NCBI RefSeq assembly: GCF_946892675.1
Contig: NZ_CAMPOV010000001.1
Span: 1,028,033-1,092,032, forward strand
Direction of reading: 5' to 3'
Length of the DNA: 64,000 nt
From: Arthrobacter sp. Marseille-P9274
GTDB lineage: Bacteria > Actinomycetota > Actinomycetes > Actinomycetales > Micrococcaceae
The translations under genes were made by a program, and so were the position numbers. Below the pieces are notes generated by a model, which did not search any database, was not told where the DNA came from, and worked only from the letters and a program-made list of their open reading frames with translations. Below, piece by piece: positions 44,683-52,259 of the stretch. Every line of letters begins with the position of its first letter. Position 1 is the stretch's first letter.

Positions 44683-45738
44683 GAGGGTGGGTTCATGCAC
44701 CGGAAGTGCCTCGAAGGAAGCCTCCGCCGTGGGCGGGACCGCCCCGCGTCGGGCCGCCGCCGTCGCTGATACCCGCAGCTGGGCGGCGCCGTCCGTGAGT
44801 CCGTGGCGGAGCTTGAATTTCCTGACTTTCCCAGCCAGCCACTGGCGGTAGTCCTTCGAGGCGTAGGAGCCGCCGTTGTACAGGTCGCGGTACCGGCCGA
44901 CCAAGGACGGATACTCCCGGGCCAGCCATTGGAGGAACCACTCCCGCGCACCCGGCCGCAGATGGAGGGCGCCAGTGGTCACCCCGGAGGCGCCGGCCGC
45001 CGCCAGTTGGGAAAAAAGACGGTCCAGATGCTCGTCGCTGTCGGTCAGCCACGGCAGGATCGGCATCGCCATCACGCCGCATTCGAAGCCCGCGTCCGCG
45101 ACCGCCCGGATGAGGTCCAGCCGGGCTTTCGGCGTCGGTGTGCCGGGTTCCACCTGCTGCTGCAGCCGGGCGTCCGCGAAAGCCAGCGAGACACCGATAC
45201 CGACGTCCACGCTGGCTGAGGCCTCCTGCAGCAGCGGCAGGTCGCGCTTGAGCAGGGGGCCCTTGGTCAGGATGGAGAAGGATGTGCCGGAGTCAGCGAG
45301 GGCCCGAATGATGCCGGGCATGAGCCGGTAACGGCCTTCAGCGCGCATGTAGGGATCCGAATTGGTGCCCAGGGCGACGGGCTCGCCCTTCCAGGACGGG
45401 CGGGACAGCTCCCTGCGGAGCACCTCGACGACGTTCGTCTTGACGATGATCTGCGTGTCGAAGTCCCGTCCGGCGTCCAGGTCCAGGTACTCGTGGGTCT
45501 TCCGTGCGAAGCAGTACGTGCACTGATGCAGGCAGCCGCGCGTGGGGTTGATGGTCCACTCGAAGGGCATGCCAGACTGGGCCGGAACCCGGCTGAGCGC
45601 CGATTTGCAGGCGATCTCGTGGAACGTCACCCCGGCGAATTCGGGTGTCTGCACCGACCGGACCAGCCCCGCCAGCCGGGTCAGGCCTGGCAGGGCGGAT
45701 GTGTCTTCGGCCACCAATGACTGTCCATCCCAACGCAT
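44677..45738 (-). CDS. Radical SAM protein of the Rv2578c family
   Basis: A 353-residue radical SAM enzyme. The cluster motif CLHQCTYC supplies C69, C73 and C76, and NPTRGC precedes it. Fold segments VALGTNSDPYMRAEG and FSILTKGPLLKRDLPLL resemble the spore-photoproduct-lyase-like group. The mycobacterial homologue Rv2578c is listed among LexA-controlled genes, and a LexA box lies 8 bp upstream of this ATG. Reaction and substrate are unknown; DNA repair is suggested only by its regulation. The 3' end carries a 21-bp duplication. Confidence 0.88.
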   Translation of the reverse strand: MRWDGQSLVAEDTSALPGLTRLAGLVRSVQTPEFAGVTFHEIACKSALSRVPAQSGMPFEWTINPTRGCLHQCTYCFARKTHEYLDLDAGRDFDTQIIVKTNVVEVLRRELSRPSWKGEPVALGTNSDPYMRAEGRYRLMPGIIRALADSGTSFSILTKGPLLKRDLPLLQEASASVDVGIGVSLAFADARLQQQVEPGTPTPKARLDLIRAVADAGFECGVMAMPILPWLTDSDEHLDRLFSQLAAAGASGVTTGALHLRPGAREWFLQWLAREYPSLVGRYRDLYNGGSYASKDYRQWLAGKVRKFKLRHGLTDGAAQLRVSATAAARRGAVPPTAEASFEALPVHEPTLF

Positions 45739-45745
45739 TTATCTA

Positions 45746-45763
45746 TTCGAACACATATTCGAG
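45746..45763 (-). promoter_or_regulatory. SOS (LexA) box of the radical SAM gene
   Basis: TTCGAACACATATTCGAG contains TCGAAC-N4-ATTCGA, one base from the consensus TCGAAC-N4-GTTCGA. It lies 8 bp before the start codon, overlapping the likely core promoter. Confidence 0.78.
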
Positions 45764-45769
45764 TATTGC

Positions 45770-46288
45770 TCAAGGGCGGTGTTGCCTGCGCCGGAAGGGC
45801 AGCGGCGGGCGCTCACGGTAGCCGTCGCCCCGGAAGGGCAGCCGCGGGCGCGCACGGTAACCGCCGTCGGCCCGGAGAGGTCGCAGCGGGCGCTCGCGGT
45901 AACCGCCTTCGCGCAATCCCGCCGAACGCTCGAAGGGGTTCCGGGAGGCCGGGTCGCCGGTCCGGAGCAGGGACCACAGCGCCGCCGCCAGGTAAAGGGG
46001 CAGGAAGGGCAGCCCGAGGCAGAGGGCGTACTGGGTGCTGTGCCGGGCTTCGTGCCCCAGCAGCACCGGATTATCAGCGAGGCGGGCGGACTCCGGCCGG
46101 AACAGGACAACGTTGCCGAGCGTGAAGGCGGCGGCCTTTGGCAGCGGCCACGTGTAGCCGTGGGCGAGGATCAGGCCCCGGGGACCGTCGCGAAGCGAAC
46201 AGCGGGCCAGCTTGGCCGTTCCGAGCCCAAGCAGGGTTGACAGGTTGATCCAGTTGAGCAGGCGGCGCAGGCGTTCCCCGGCGGTCAT
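45770..46288 (-). CDS. Small protein with HEXXH motif and Arg/Pro-rich repeats, function unknown
   Basis: A 172-residue protein. Residues 1-125 include NWINLSTLLGLGTAKLARC, a hydrophobic region, and the zinc-metallopeptidase-like HEARH (79-83) in LLGHEARHSTQY; a second hydrophobic helix follows (LPFLPLYLAAALWSLL). The C-terminus (127-165) has three imperfect Gly-Tyr-Arg-x-Arg-Pro repeats, encoded by about 40-bp DNA repeats at 45785-45905. ATG 46288 is fixed by TATGAT (46300-46295) 6 nt upstream. Whether it is a peptidase is unproven: no third ligand is evident. Confidence 0.7.
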   Translation of the reverse strand: MTAGERLRRLLNWINLSTLLGLGTAKLARCSLRDGPRGLILAHGYTWPLPKAAAFTLGNVVLFRPESARLADNPVLLGHEARHSTQYALCLGLPFLPLYLAAALWSLLRTGDPASRNPFERSAGLREGGYRERPLRPLRADGGYRARPRLPFRGDGYRERPPLPFRRRQHRP

Positions 46289-46300
46289 AGGTTCATCATA
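46289..46300 (-). promoter_or_regulatory. Leaderless promoter of the HEXXH protein gene
   Basis: On the minus strand TATGAT (46300-46295) is followed by 6 nt and the ATG ending at 46288. Confidence 0.6.
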
Positions 46301-46435
46301 GGTTGCCGCGTTCAGTGGGCGTCGGTGGTGTCCACTAGACTTAGGGGTGCCACGACAGGCCCGATTGCCGGGCCAGCGGCGCCGCATCGGCGCTGTCGCG
46401 GCGCTTGTACGCTAACCGAAGGTAAGTACTCACAC

Positions 46436-47515
46436 ATGTCTGAAACCACCGTGGGGACCGAGTCCCCCCAGGTTGCCGCCGTGCCGCACCCGCTTGATGA
46501 AGCAGCCATCGCCGCCGCCGTAGAGCGCGCACTGGATGCCATGGCGGCTGCGGCCGACCTTGAGGAACTCAAGGCCGTGCGGATTGCCCATACCGGGGAG
46601 AAGTCGCCGCTGAGCCTGGCCAACCGGGAGATCGGGAAGCTGGACAAGGCGGAAAAAGCCGCCGCCGGCAAGCTGGTCGGACCCGCACGCGGCCGCCTGA
46701 ACAAGGCGCTCGCCGTCCGGACCGAGGAACTCGAAGCCGCGCGCGACGCCCAGATCCTCGTGGAGGAAGCCGTCGATGTCACGGCGGCCCCCCGCCGTCG
46801 TCGTGCCGGTGCCCGGCACCCGCTGTCCGTTCTGCAGGACCGCGTCAGCGACATCTTCGTGGGGATGGGCTGGGAGATCGCCGAAGGCCCCGAGGTGGAG
46901 TCCGAGTGGTTCAACTTCGACGCGCTCAACTTCAAGCCTGACCACCCCGCCCGCGAGATGCAGGACACCTTCTTCGTCGAGCCGCCTGAAGCACACCTGC
47001 TGATGCGCACGCACACGTCACCGGTCCAGGTGCGTTCCATGCTGGAACGGGACCTGCCGGTCTACGTGCTGTGCCCGGGCAAGGTCTTCAGGACCGATGA
47101 GCTCGACGCCACGCACACGCCCGTGTTCCACCAGTTCGAGGGCTTGGCCATCGACAAGGGCCTGTCCATGGCGGACCTGCGCGGCACACTGGAGCACTTC
47201 GCCCGGCAGATGTTCGGCGCCGAAGCGTCCATCCGGCTGCGCCCGAACTTCTTCCCGTTCACGGAGCCTTCCGCCGAACTCGACATCTGGCACCCCGGTG
47301 CCAAGGGCGGCCCTCAGTGGATCGAGTGGGGAGGCTGCGGCATGGTGCACCCCAACGTGCTGCGCGCCGCGGGCATCGATCCAGAGGTCTACTCCGGCTT
47401 CGCCTTCGGAATGGGCATCGAGCGCACGCTCATGTTCCGCAACGAGGTTGGCGACATGCACGACATGATCGAAGGCGACGTCCGATTCAGCGAACACTTC
47501 GGGATGGAGATCTAA
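46436..47515 (+). CDS. pheS: Phenylalanine-tRNA ligase alpha subunit
   Basis: A 359-residue class II aminoacyl-tRNA synthetase subunit. The N-terminal coiled-coil (KLDKAEKAAAGKLVGPARGRLN) is followed by motif 1 around GARHPLSVLQDRVSDIFVGM, motif 2 FRTDELDATHTPVFHQFEG and motif 3 GFAFGMGIERTLM. TAGACT at 46336-46341 is a plausible -10, giving a 90-nt leader with hairpins such as GGCCCG-ATTGC-CGGGCC; I see no T-box or leader peptide. pheT follows 3 bp later. Confidence 0.97.
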   Translation: MSETTVGTESPQVAAVPHPLDEAAIAAAVERALDAMAAAADLEELKAVRIAHTGEKSPLSLANREIGKLDKAEKAAAGKLVGPARGRLNKALAVRTEELEAARDAQILVEEAVDVTAAPRRRRAGARHPLSVLQDRVSDIFVGMGWEIAEGPEVESEWFNFDALNFKPDHPAREMQDTFFVEPPEAHLLMRTHTSPVQVRSMLERDLPVYVLCPGKVFRTDELDATHTPVFHQFEGLAIDKGLSMADLRGTLEHFARQMFGAEASIRLRPNFFPFTEPSAELDIWHPGAKGGPQWIEWGGCGMVHPNVLRAAGIDPEVYSGFAFGMGIERTLMFRNEVGDMHDMIEGDVRFSEHFGMEI

Positions 47516-47518
47516 GTA

Positions 47519-50059
47519 ATGCGTATCCCACTTTCCTGGCTGCGGGAGTATGCCCAGGTTCCGGCCGGAGCGACGGCCGAAGACGTCATGGCCCAACTGG
47601 TCAAGGTCGGCCTCGAGGAAGAGGCGGTCCATCGTCCGCTGGACGAGCTGAAGGGCCCCATCGTGGTCGGCCAGGTGCTCTCCGCGGAGAAGGAGCCGCA
47701 GTCCAACGGCAAGACCATCAACTGGTGCCAGGTCCGCGTGGTCCCCGAAGGCAGCGAGCAGACCCTCACCGGCGAGGGCATCGACCCCTCCGGCGTGCAG
47801 GGCATCGTCTGCGGCGCCCACAACTTCAAACCGGGCGACAAGGTCGTCGTGACCCTGCCCGGCGCTGTCCTGCCCGGTGACTTCCGGATCACGCCGCGCA
47901 ATACCTATGGCCACCTGTCCGCGGGAATGATCGCCTCGGTGCGGGAACTCGGCATCGGGGAGGACCACGACGGAATCCTCGTGCTCTCCACCCTGGGACT
48001 GGACCCCGAGATCGGCAGCGACGCCCTTGAGGTCCTCAGCCTGCACGACGAGGCAGCCGAGATCAACGTCACGCCGGACCGGAGCTACTGCTTCTCCATC
48101 CGCGGCGTGGCCCGCGAATATGCCCATGCGACCGGAACGGAATTCACGGATCCCGCCGCGCGCGTGGCGGTGGCGGCGGCGGACGGCCCGGGCTACCCGG
48201 TCCGGCTCGAGGACCAGGCCCCGATTTACGGGAAGCCCGGCTGCGACCGGTTCGTGGCGCGCACGGTACGCGGTGTGGATCCCTCCCGGCCGACGCCGCC
48301 GTGGATGGCCTCGCGGCTGCGGCTGGCCGGCATCCGGTCCATCTCGTTGGTCGTCGATATTTCCAACTACGTGATGCTCGAACTCGGCCAGCCGCTGCAC
48401 TTCTACGACCTGGATCGGCTCGCGGGCGACATCGTGGTACGGCGCGCGAACCAGGGCGAAACGCTCGAGACGCTGGACGGCAAGGTCCGTAAGCTGGATC
48501 CCGAAGACCTGCTCATCACCGATGAATCCGGCGCCATCGGCATCGCCGGCGTCATGGGCGGCGCCGCCACCGAAGTCTCGGACAGCACCGTCAACGTCCT
48601 GGTCGAGGCGGCCCACTTCGAGGAAGTCGGCATCGCCCGCTCCCGCCGGCGGCACAAGCTGCCGTCCGAGGCTTCGAAGCGCTTCGAGCGCGGCGTCGAC
48701 TGGCAGGTCGCGGACGAGGCGGCCCAGCGTGCCGTGGACCTGCTGACCGAGCTGGCCGGCGGTACCGCCGAAGCCACCGCCACGGACGCGGGGCAGGAGC
48801 CTGCCGCCGTCGTTATCGACCTCCCGGCGCATTACGCGGCCGAGCGCATCGGCATGGAATTCTCCGAGGACCAGATCGTCTCCTCCCTGCAGGACCTGGG
48901 CGCCGGCGTGGAGAAGTACGACGGCGGCTACCGCGTTACGGTGCCCAGCTGGCGCCAGGATCTGGTCATCAAGGAGGACCTGACCGAGGAGATCGCGCGG
49001 CTGGTCGGCTACGACAAGATTCCCGCCACGCTGCCCGTCGCTCCGCCCGGACGGGGCCTGACGCGGAGCCAGCAGCAGCGGCGGCGCGTCCTGCAGTCGC
49101 TGGCGGACGCCGGCCTGACCGAGGTGCTTTCCTACCCGTTCGCGACCAAGGCGGACAATGACACCTTCGGTTCGCCGGACGGCACCGGCCGCAGCGCGCT
49201 GAAGCTGGCCAACCCGCTGAGCGACGAGCACGGCTATCTCCGCACCAGCGTCCTGCCGGGCCTGCTGGAGACGGCGCGGCGCAACCACTCGCGCGGCTTC
49301 CGCGACCTGGCCCTCTACGAGGCCGGCCTGGTGTTCCTGCCGGGCGAGCGGCTCGGCTCGGCATCGATCCCGCCGCTGGGTGCACTGCCGGACGAAGACG
49401 TGCTGGATGGCCTCTACGACGGCATTCCGGACCAGCCGCTGCACATCGCGGCAGTCTTCATGGGGCATGATTCGCCGGCCGGCGCCGGCCACACGCCGCA
49501 CCCGTGGGACTGGGCCGACGCGCTGGACATGGCCCGCCTGGTCGGCGACGTCCTCGGCGTCGAACTGGTCATCGAGCAGGGGCTGCACCAGGCCTTCCAC
49601 CCCGGCCGCACGGCCAGGATCCTGCTGCGCAGCGGCGAGACCGTGGGCTATTCGGGCGAGCTGCATCCGAAGCTGCTGGCGGCACGGGACCTCCCGGCGC
49701 GCACGGTGGCGCTCGAGCTGAATGCCGACCTGCTCTTCGCGGCGGCCCCGGACGTCATCGTGGCCAAGCACATCTCGACGTTCCCGCTGGCCACCCAGGA
49801 CGTGGCGCTGGTGGTGGACCAGGAGACCCCGGCCAGCATGGTGCTGGAAACCCTCCGCGAGGGTGCAGGGGAGCTGCTGGAGGAAATCGCGCTTTTCGAC
49901 GTCTACTCCGGCACAGGGATCGAATCCGGCAAGAAGTCGCTGGCCTTCGGCCTGCGCTTCCGGGCTAACGACCGCACGCTGACCGCGGACGAGGCCTCGG
50001 AGGCGCGCGCGGCCGCCGTCGCGCTGGCCGCGGAGCGGTTCGGTGCCGTCCAACGCTGA
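47519..50059 (+). CDS. pheT: Phenylalanine-tRNA ligase beta subunit
   Basis: An 846-residue beta subunit: MRIPLSWLREYAQVP start, an OB-fold tRNA-binding domain (VVGQVLSAEKEPQSNGKTINWCQV), the B3/B4 editing domain, the B5 domain, a catalytic-like core (SYPFATKADNDTF) and a C-terminal anticodon-binding domain (STFPLATQDVALVVDQE). With PheS it forms the heterotetramer that charges tRNA-Phe and clears mis-charged tyrosine. The stop is followed by a hairpin at 50121-50142. Confidence 0.97.
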   Translation: MRIPLSWLREYAQVPAGATAEDVMAQLVKVGLEEEAVHRPLDELKGPIVVGQVLSAEKEPQSNGKTINWCQVRVVPEGSEQTLTGEGIDPSGVQGIVCGAHNFKPGDKVVVTLPGAVLPGDFRITPRNTYGHLSAGMIASVRELGIGEDHDGILVLSTLGLDPEIGSDALEVLSLHDEAAEINVTPDRSYCFSIRGVAREYAHATGTEFTDPAARVAVAAADGPGYPVRLEDQAPIYGKPGCDRFVARTVRGVDPSRPTPPWMASRLRLAGIRSISLVVDISNYVMLELGQPLHFYDLDRLAGDIVVRRANQGETLETLDGKVRKLDPEDLLITDESGAIGIAGVMGGAATEVSDSTVNVLVEAAHFEEVGIARSRRRHKLPSEASKRFERGVDWQVADEAAQRAVDLLTELAGGTAEATATDAGQEPAAVVIDLPAHYAAERIGMEFSEDQIVSSLQDLGAGVEKYDGGYRVTVPSWRQDLVIKEDLTEEIARLVGYDKIPATLPVAPPGRGLTRSQQQRRRVLQSLADAGLTEVLSYPFATKADNDTFGSPDGTGRSALKLANPLSDEHGYLRTSVLPGLLETARRNHSRGFRDLALYEAGLVFLPGERLGSASIPPLGALPDEDVLDGLYDGIPDQPLHIAAVFMGHDSPAGAGHTPHPWDWADALDMARLVGDVLGVELVIEQGLHQAFHPGRTARILLRSGETVGYSGELHPKLLAARDLPARTVALELNADLLFAAAPDVIVAKHISTFPLATQDVALVVDQETPASMVLETLREGAGELLEEIALFDVYSGTGIESGKKSLAFGLRFRANDRTLTADEASEARAAAVALAAERFGAVQR

Positions 50060-50120
50060 CTCCGCGCTCCGCAGCGGGCGCTCCAGCAAGTAATAAGTGT
50101 GAACAACGACGGCGGGGCCG

Positions 50121-50142
50121 GGCGGGACACCCAGGTCCCGCC
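50121..50142 (+). terminator. Hairpin between pheT and the phosphopantetheinyl transferase gene
   Basis: A perfect 8-bp stem, GGCGGGAC (50121-50128) with GTCCCGCC (50135-50142). It lacks a T tract. Its presence argues that the in-frame GTG at 50099 is not the real start of the next gene. Confidence 0.45.
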
Positions 50143-50170
50143 GCCACCGGGGGTAGGAAATGATGCAGGT

Positions 50171-50887
50171 ATGAAGGCCGAGGTGATTATCCGGCTGGTC
50201 CATCTCGAGGCGGACGCCGAAGACAGCGGACAGCATATGCGCCGCGACGGAATCCGCCGGCGGGCGCGTGAGCGGGTCCTGCTCCTCGCGGCCGAGGAAC
50301 TGGACGTGGCCCGGGAGCGGCTGGAGCTGCTGTTCGATTGCCGGGACTGCGAGCGAGGGAACGACGGCAGCCACGGGCAGCCGCAGCTGCAGCTCGACGG
50401 GGCTCCCTCCCCGGTCCGGCTCAGCTACAGCCGGCACGGGGGGTGGCTGCTGGTGGCGCTCATTTTCCGGCCGGTCCTGCTGGGAGTCGATCTGGAAGAC
50501 GCCGACTCGGACGCCTTCGGGGAGACCGACAACATCGACGCCATCGCCCTCACCGAGGAGGAACGGCAACTGGTCAGGTCCTCGGACTCGGCCCGGCTGA
50601 TGCGCGCACGGCTGTGGACCCGCAAGGAAGCGCTGCTGAAGTCGACGGGCCATGGCCTGCGGCTGGCCCCGGATCTCGTCGGTGTGGCGGATACGGACGG
50701 CAGCCCCAAACTGATGCTCTGGCCCGGGCACGCGGGGGAGCGGCCGGGAATCCGGCTCCTCGACCTCGACCTGCCCGCCAACGAGGCCGGGAGCCCTGTC
50801 CCGGCCTCGCTGGCCGCGTCACTGGCCGTCGGCGGCTCGTCCCAACCGGGGATTATCTTCCGGGAAGAACTGGCAGCGCGCGGCTGA
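50171..50887 (+). CDS. Sfp-type 4'-phosphopantetheinyl transferase
   Basis: A 238-residue enzyme that would move phosphopantetheine from CoA to a serine of carrier proteins. The magnesium motif is GVDLED (D107, E109) and the second motif is WTRKEALLKSTGHGL (149-163, K152, E153, K157), the hallmark of Sfp-like enzymes. ATG 50171 has AATGAT 6 nt upstream (leaderless-like); a GTG at 50099 would add 24 Gly/Pro/Asp-rich residues spanning a hairpin. The carrier domain of the adjacent Pls-like synthetase is an obvious substrate. The 3' end overlaps the convergent M1 peptidase gene by 35 bases. Confidence 0.88.
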   Translation: MKAEVIIRLVHLEADAEDSGQHMRRDGIRRRARERVLLLAAEELDVARERLELLFDCRDCERGNDGSHGQPQLQLDGAPSPVRLSYSRHGGWLLVALIFRPVLLGVDLEDADSDAFGETDNIDAIALTEEERQLVRSSDSARLMRARLWTRKEALLKSTGHGLRLAPDLVGVADTDGSPKLMLWPGHAGERPGIRLLDLDLPANEAGSPVPASLAASLAVGGSSQPGIIFREELAARG

Positions 50888-52259
50888 ACAGCCAGGCGTC
50901 CAGAAGTCCCCGGACGTCGAAGCCGGTTTCGGCCTCCGCCACTGCGATGAACATGCCGGTGTCCACCGAGCCGTGCCGGTGCTCGGTGGCCCAGTGGCGA
51001 AGCACGCGGAAGAAGGCGGCGTCGCCCACCGATCGGCGGAGGGCCTCCAATGTCAGGGCTCCGCGCTTGTAGACGCGGTCGTCGAACATGAGCTCCGGGC
51101 CGGGATCGCCGACCACGATGTCCTGCGGAAGCGCCGCCAGCCTCTTCCACGCGGCGTTGGCGCGGGCCGCGGCGGGCATCGAGCCGGACTCTTCGGACCA
51201 GATCCACTCCGCATAGCAGGCGAAGCCTTCGTGCAGCCAGATGTCCTGCCAGTGCGCCACCGTCAGGGAGTTGCCGAACCACTGGTGCGAGAGTTCGTGC
51301 GCGATCAGCCGCTGGTCTTCCCAGGTGGAGTGCAGGTGGTTGCTCCCGAGCACCGACAGCGACTGTGCCTCCAGCGGTATTTCCAGCTCATCCTCGGTGA
51401 CGACGACGGTGTACTGGCTGAACGGGTACGGCCCGAACCGTTCGATGAAGGTTTCCATCATGTGTTTCTGGCGGGCCAGGCTGCTGCGCGCGTCGGCCGC
51501 GAGCGGGCCGGGGACGGCGATGTACTGCCGGATGATCCCGCGGCTGCGGGTGACGGGTTCCGGCCGCCCGTCTGCCAGATCCTCGAGGCCGTACCGGCCG
51601 ATCTGGACCGTGGCAAGGTAGCTGGCCATCGGCTGGTCCATCCGGTATTCCCAGGTTTCCCTGCTCGACTTCTTGCTGTGCTGGACGAGGTCCCCGTTGG
51701 CGACGGCCCGGTAGCCCGCGTCGGTGGTCACCGCGATCCGGTAGGTGGCCTTGTCGGCGGGGCGGTCGTTGCAGGGGAACCACGACGGGGCGCCGTTGGG
51801 CTGACCGGCGACCAGGACGCCGTCGGTCAGCTCTTCCCAGCCGACTTCGCCCCACAGGCCGCGGATCGGAGCGGGCGAGCCGTCATAGCGGATGTCGAGT
51901 TCCACGTCCGCCCCGGCGTCCAACCGCGCGGCCAGCGCCAGGATCAGTTTGCCACCGCGGTGGGAGACTTTCTTCGGCCGCCGGCCGTTGACCAGGACCT
52001 TGGACGCCGTCAGGCGTGCCAGATCCAGCTCCAGCCGCTGGGTGGACTCAAGGACCCGCGCCGTCAGCCGGGCGCGGCCCGAGAGCCTGTTGGCCGCGAG
52101 CTTCACTTCGAGGTCAAGGTCGTAATGCGAGACGGTGAAGGCGGTGCTGCCCGATCCCGGAAGATAGGGGTCGGGGCGGTGGAAGGCCGGGTTCAGCGCC
52201 CTGGGCGGGGCTGCGGTGGCGCCGGCTTCCACCGGGCGGGTGTCGGCGTTTGAACTCAT
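50853..52259 (-). CDS. M1 family zinc metallopeptidase (aminopeptidase N-like)
   Basis: A 468-residue gluzincin with an N-terminal beta-saddle domain and a thermolysin-like domain. The zinc site is complete: HELSH at residues 321-325 and Glu344 in WLHEGFACYAEW. The canonical GxMEN exopeptidase loop is replaced by EIPLEAQS, and the C-terminal helical domain of full-length aminopeptidase N is missing, so N-terminal trimming specificity is uncertain. No signal peptide is evident. Its ATG overlaps the stop of the Pls-like synthetase (ATGA), so the two are translationally coupled. Confidence 0.9.
   Translation of the reverse strand: MSSNADTRPVEAGATAAPPRALNPAFHRPDPYLPGSGSTAFTVSHYDLDLEVKLAANRLSGRARLTARVLESTQRLELDLARLTASKVLVNGRRPKKVSHRGGKLILALAARLDAGADVELDIRYDGSPAPIRGLWGEVGWEELTDGVLVAGQPNGAPSWFPCNDRPADKATYRIAVTTDAGYRAVANGDLVQHSKKSSRETWEYRMDQPMASYLATVQIGRYGLEDLADGRPEPVTRSRGIIRQYIAVPGPLAADARSSLARQKHMMETFIERFGPYPFSQYTVVVTEDELEIPLEAQSLSVLGSNHLHSTWEDQRLIAHELSHQWFGNSLTVAHWQDIWLHEGFACYAEWIWSEESGSMPAAARANAAWKRLAALPQDIVVGDPGPELMFDDRVYKRGALTLEALRRSVGDAAFFRVLRHWATEHRHGSVDTGMFIAVAEAETGFDVRGLLDAWLFSRALPVLPGR

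Noticed and set aside
50099-50170. GTG 50099 as start of the phosphopantetheinyl transferase
   Set aside because: The added residues are low-complexity, span a perfect hairpin and have no ribosome site; ATG 50171 has a -10-like hexamer at the usual 6 nt.
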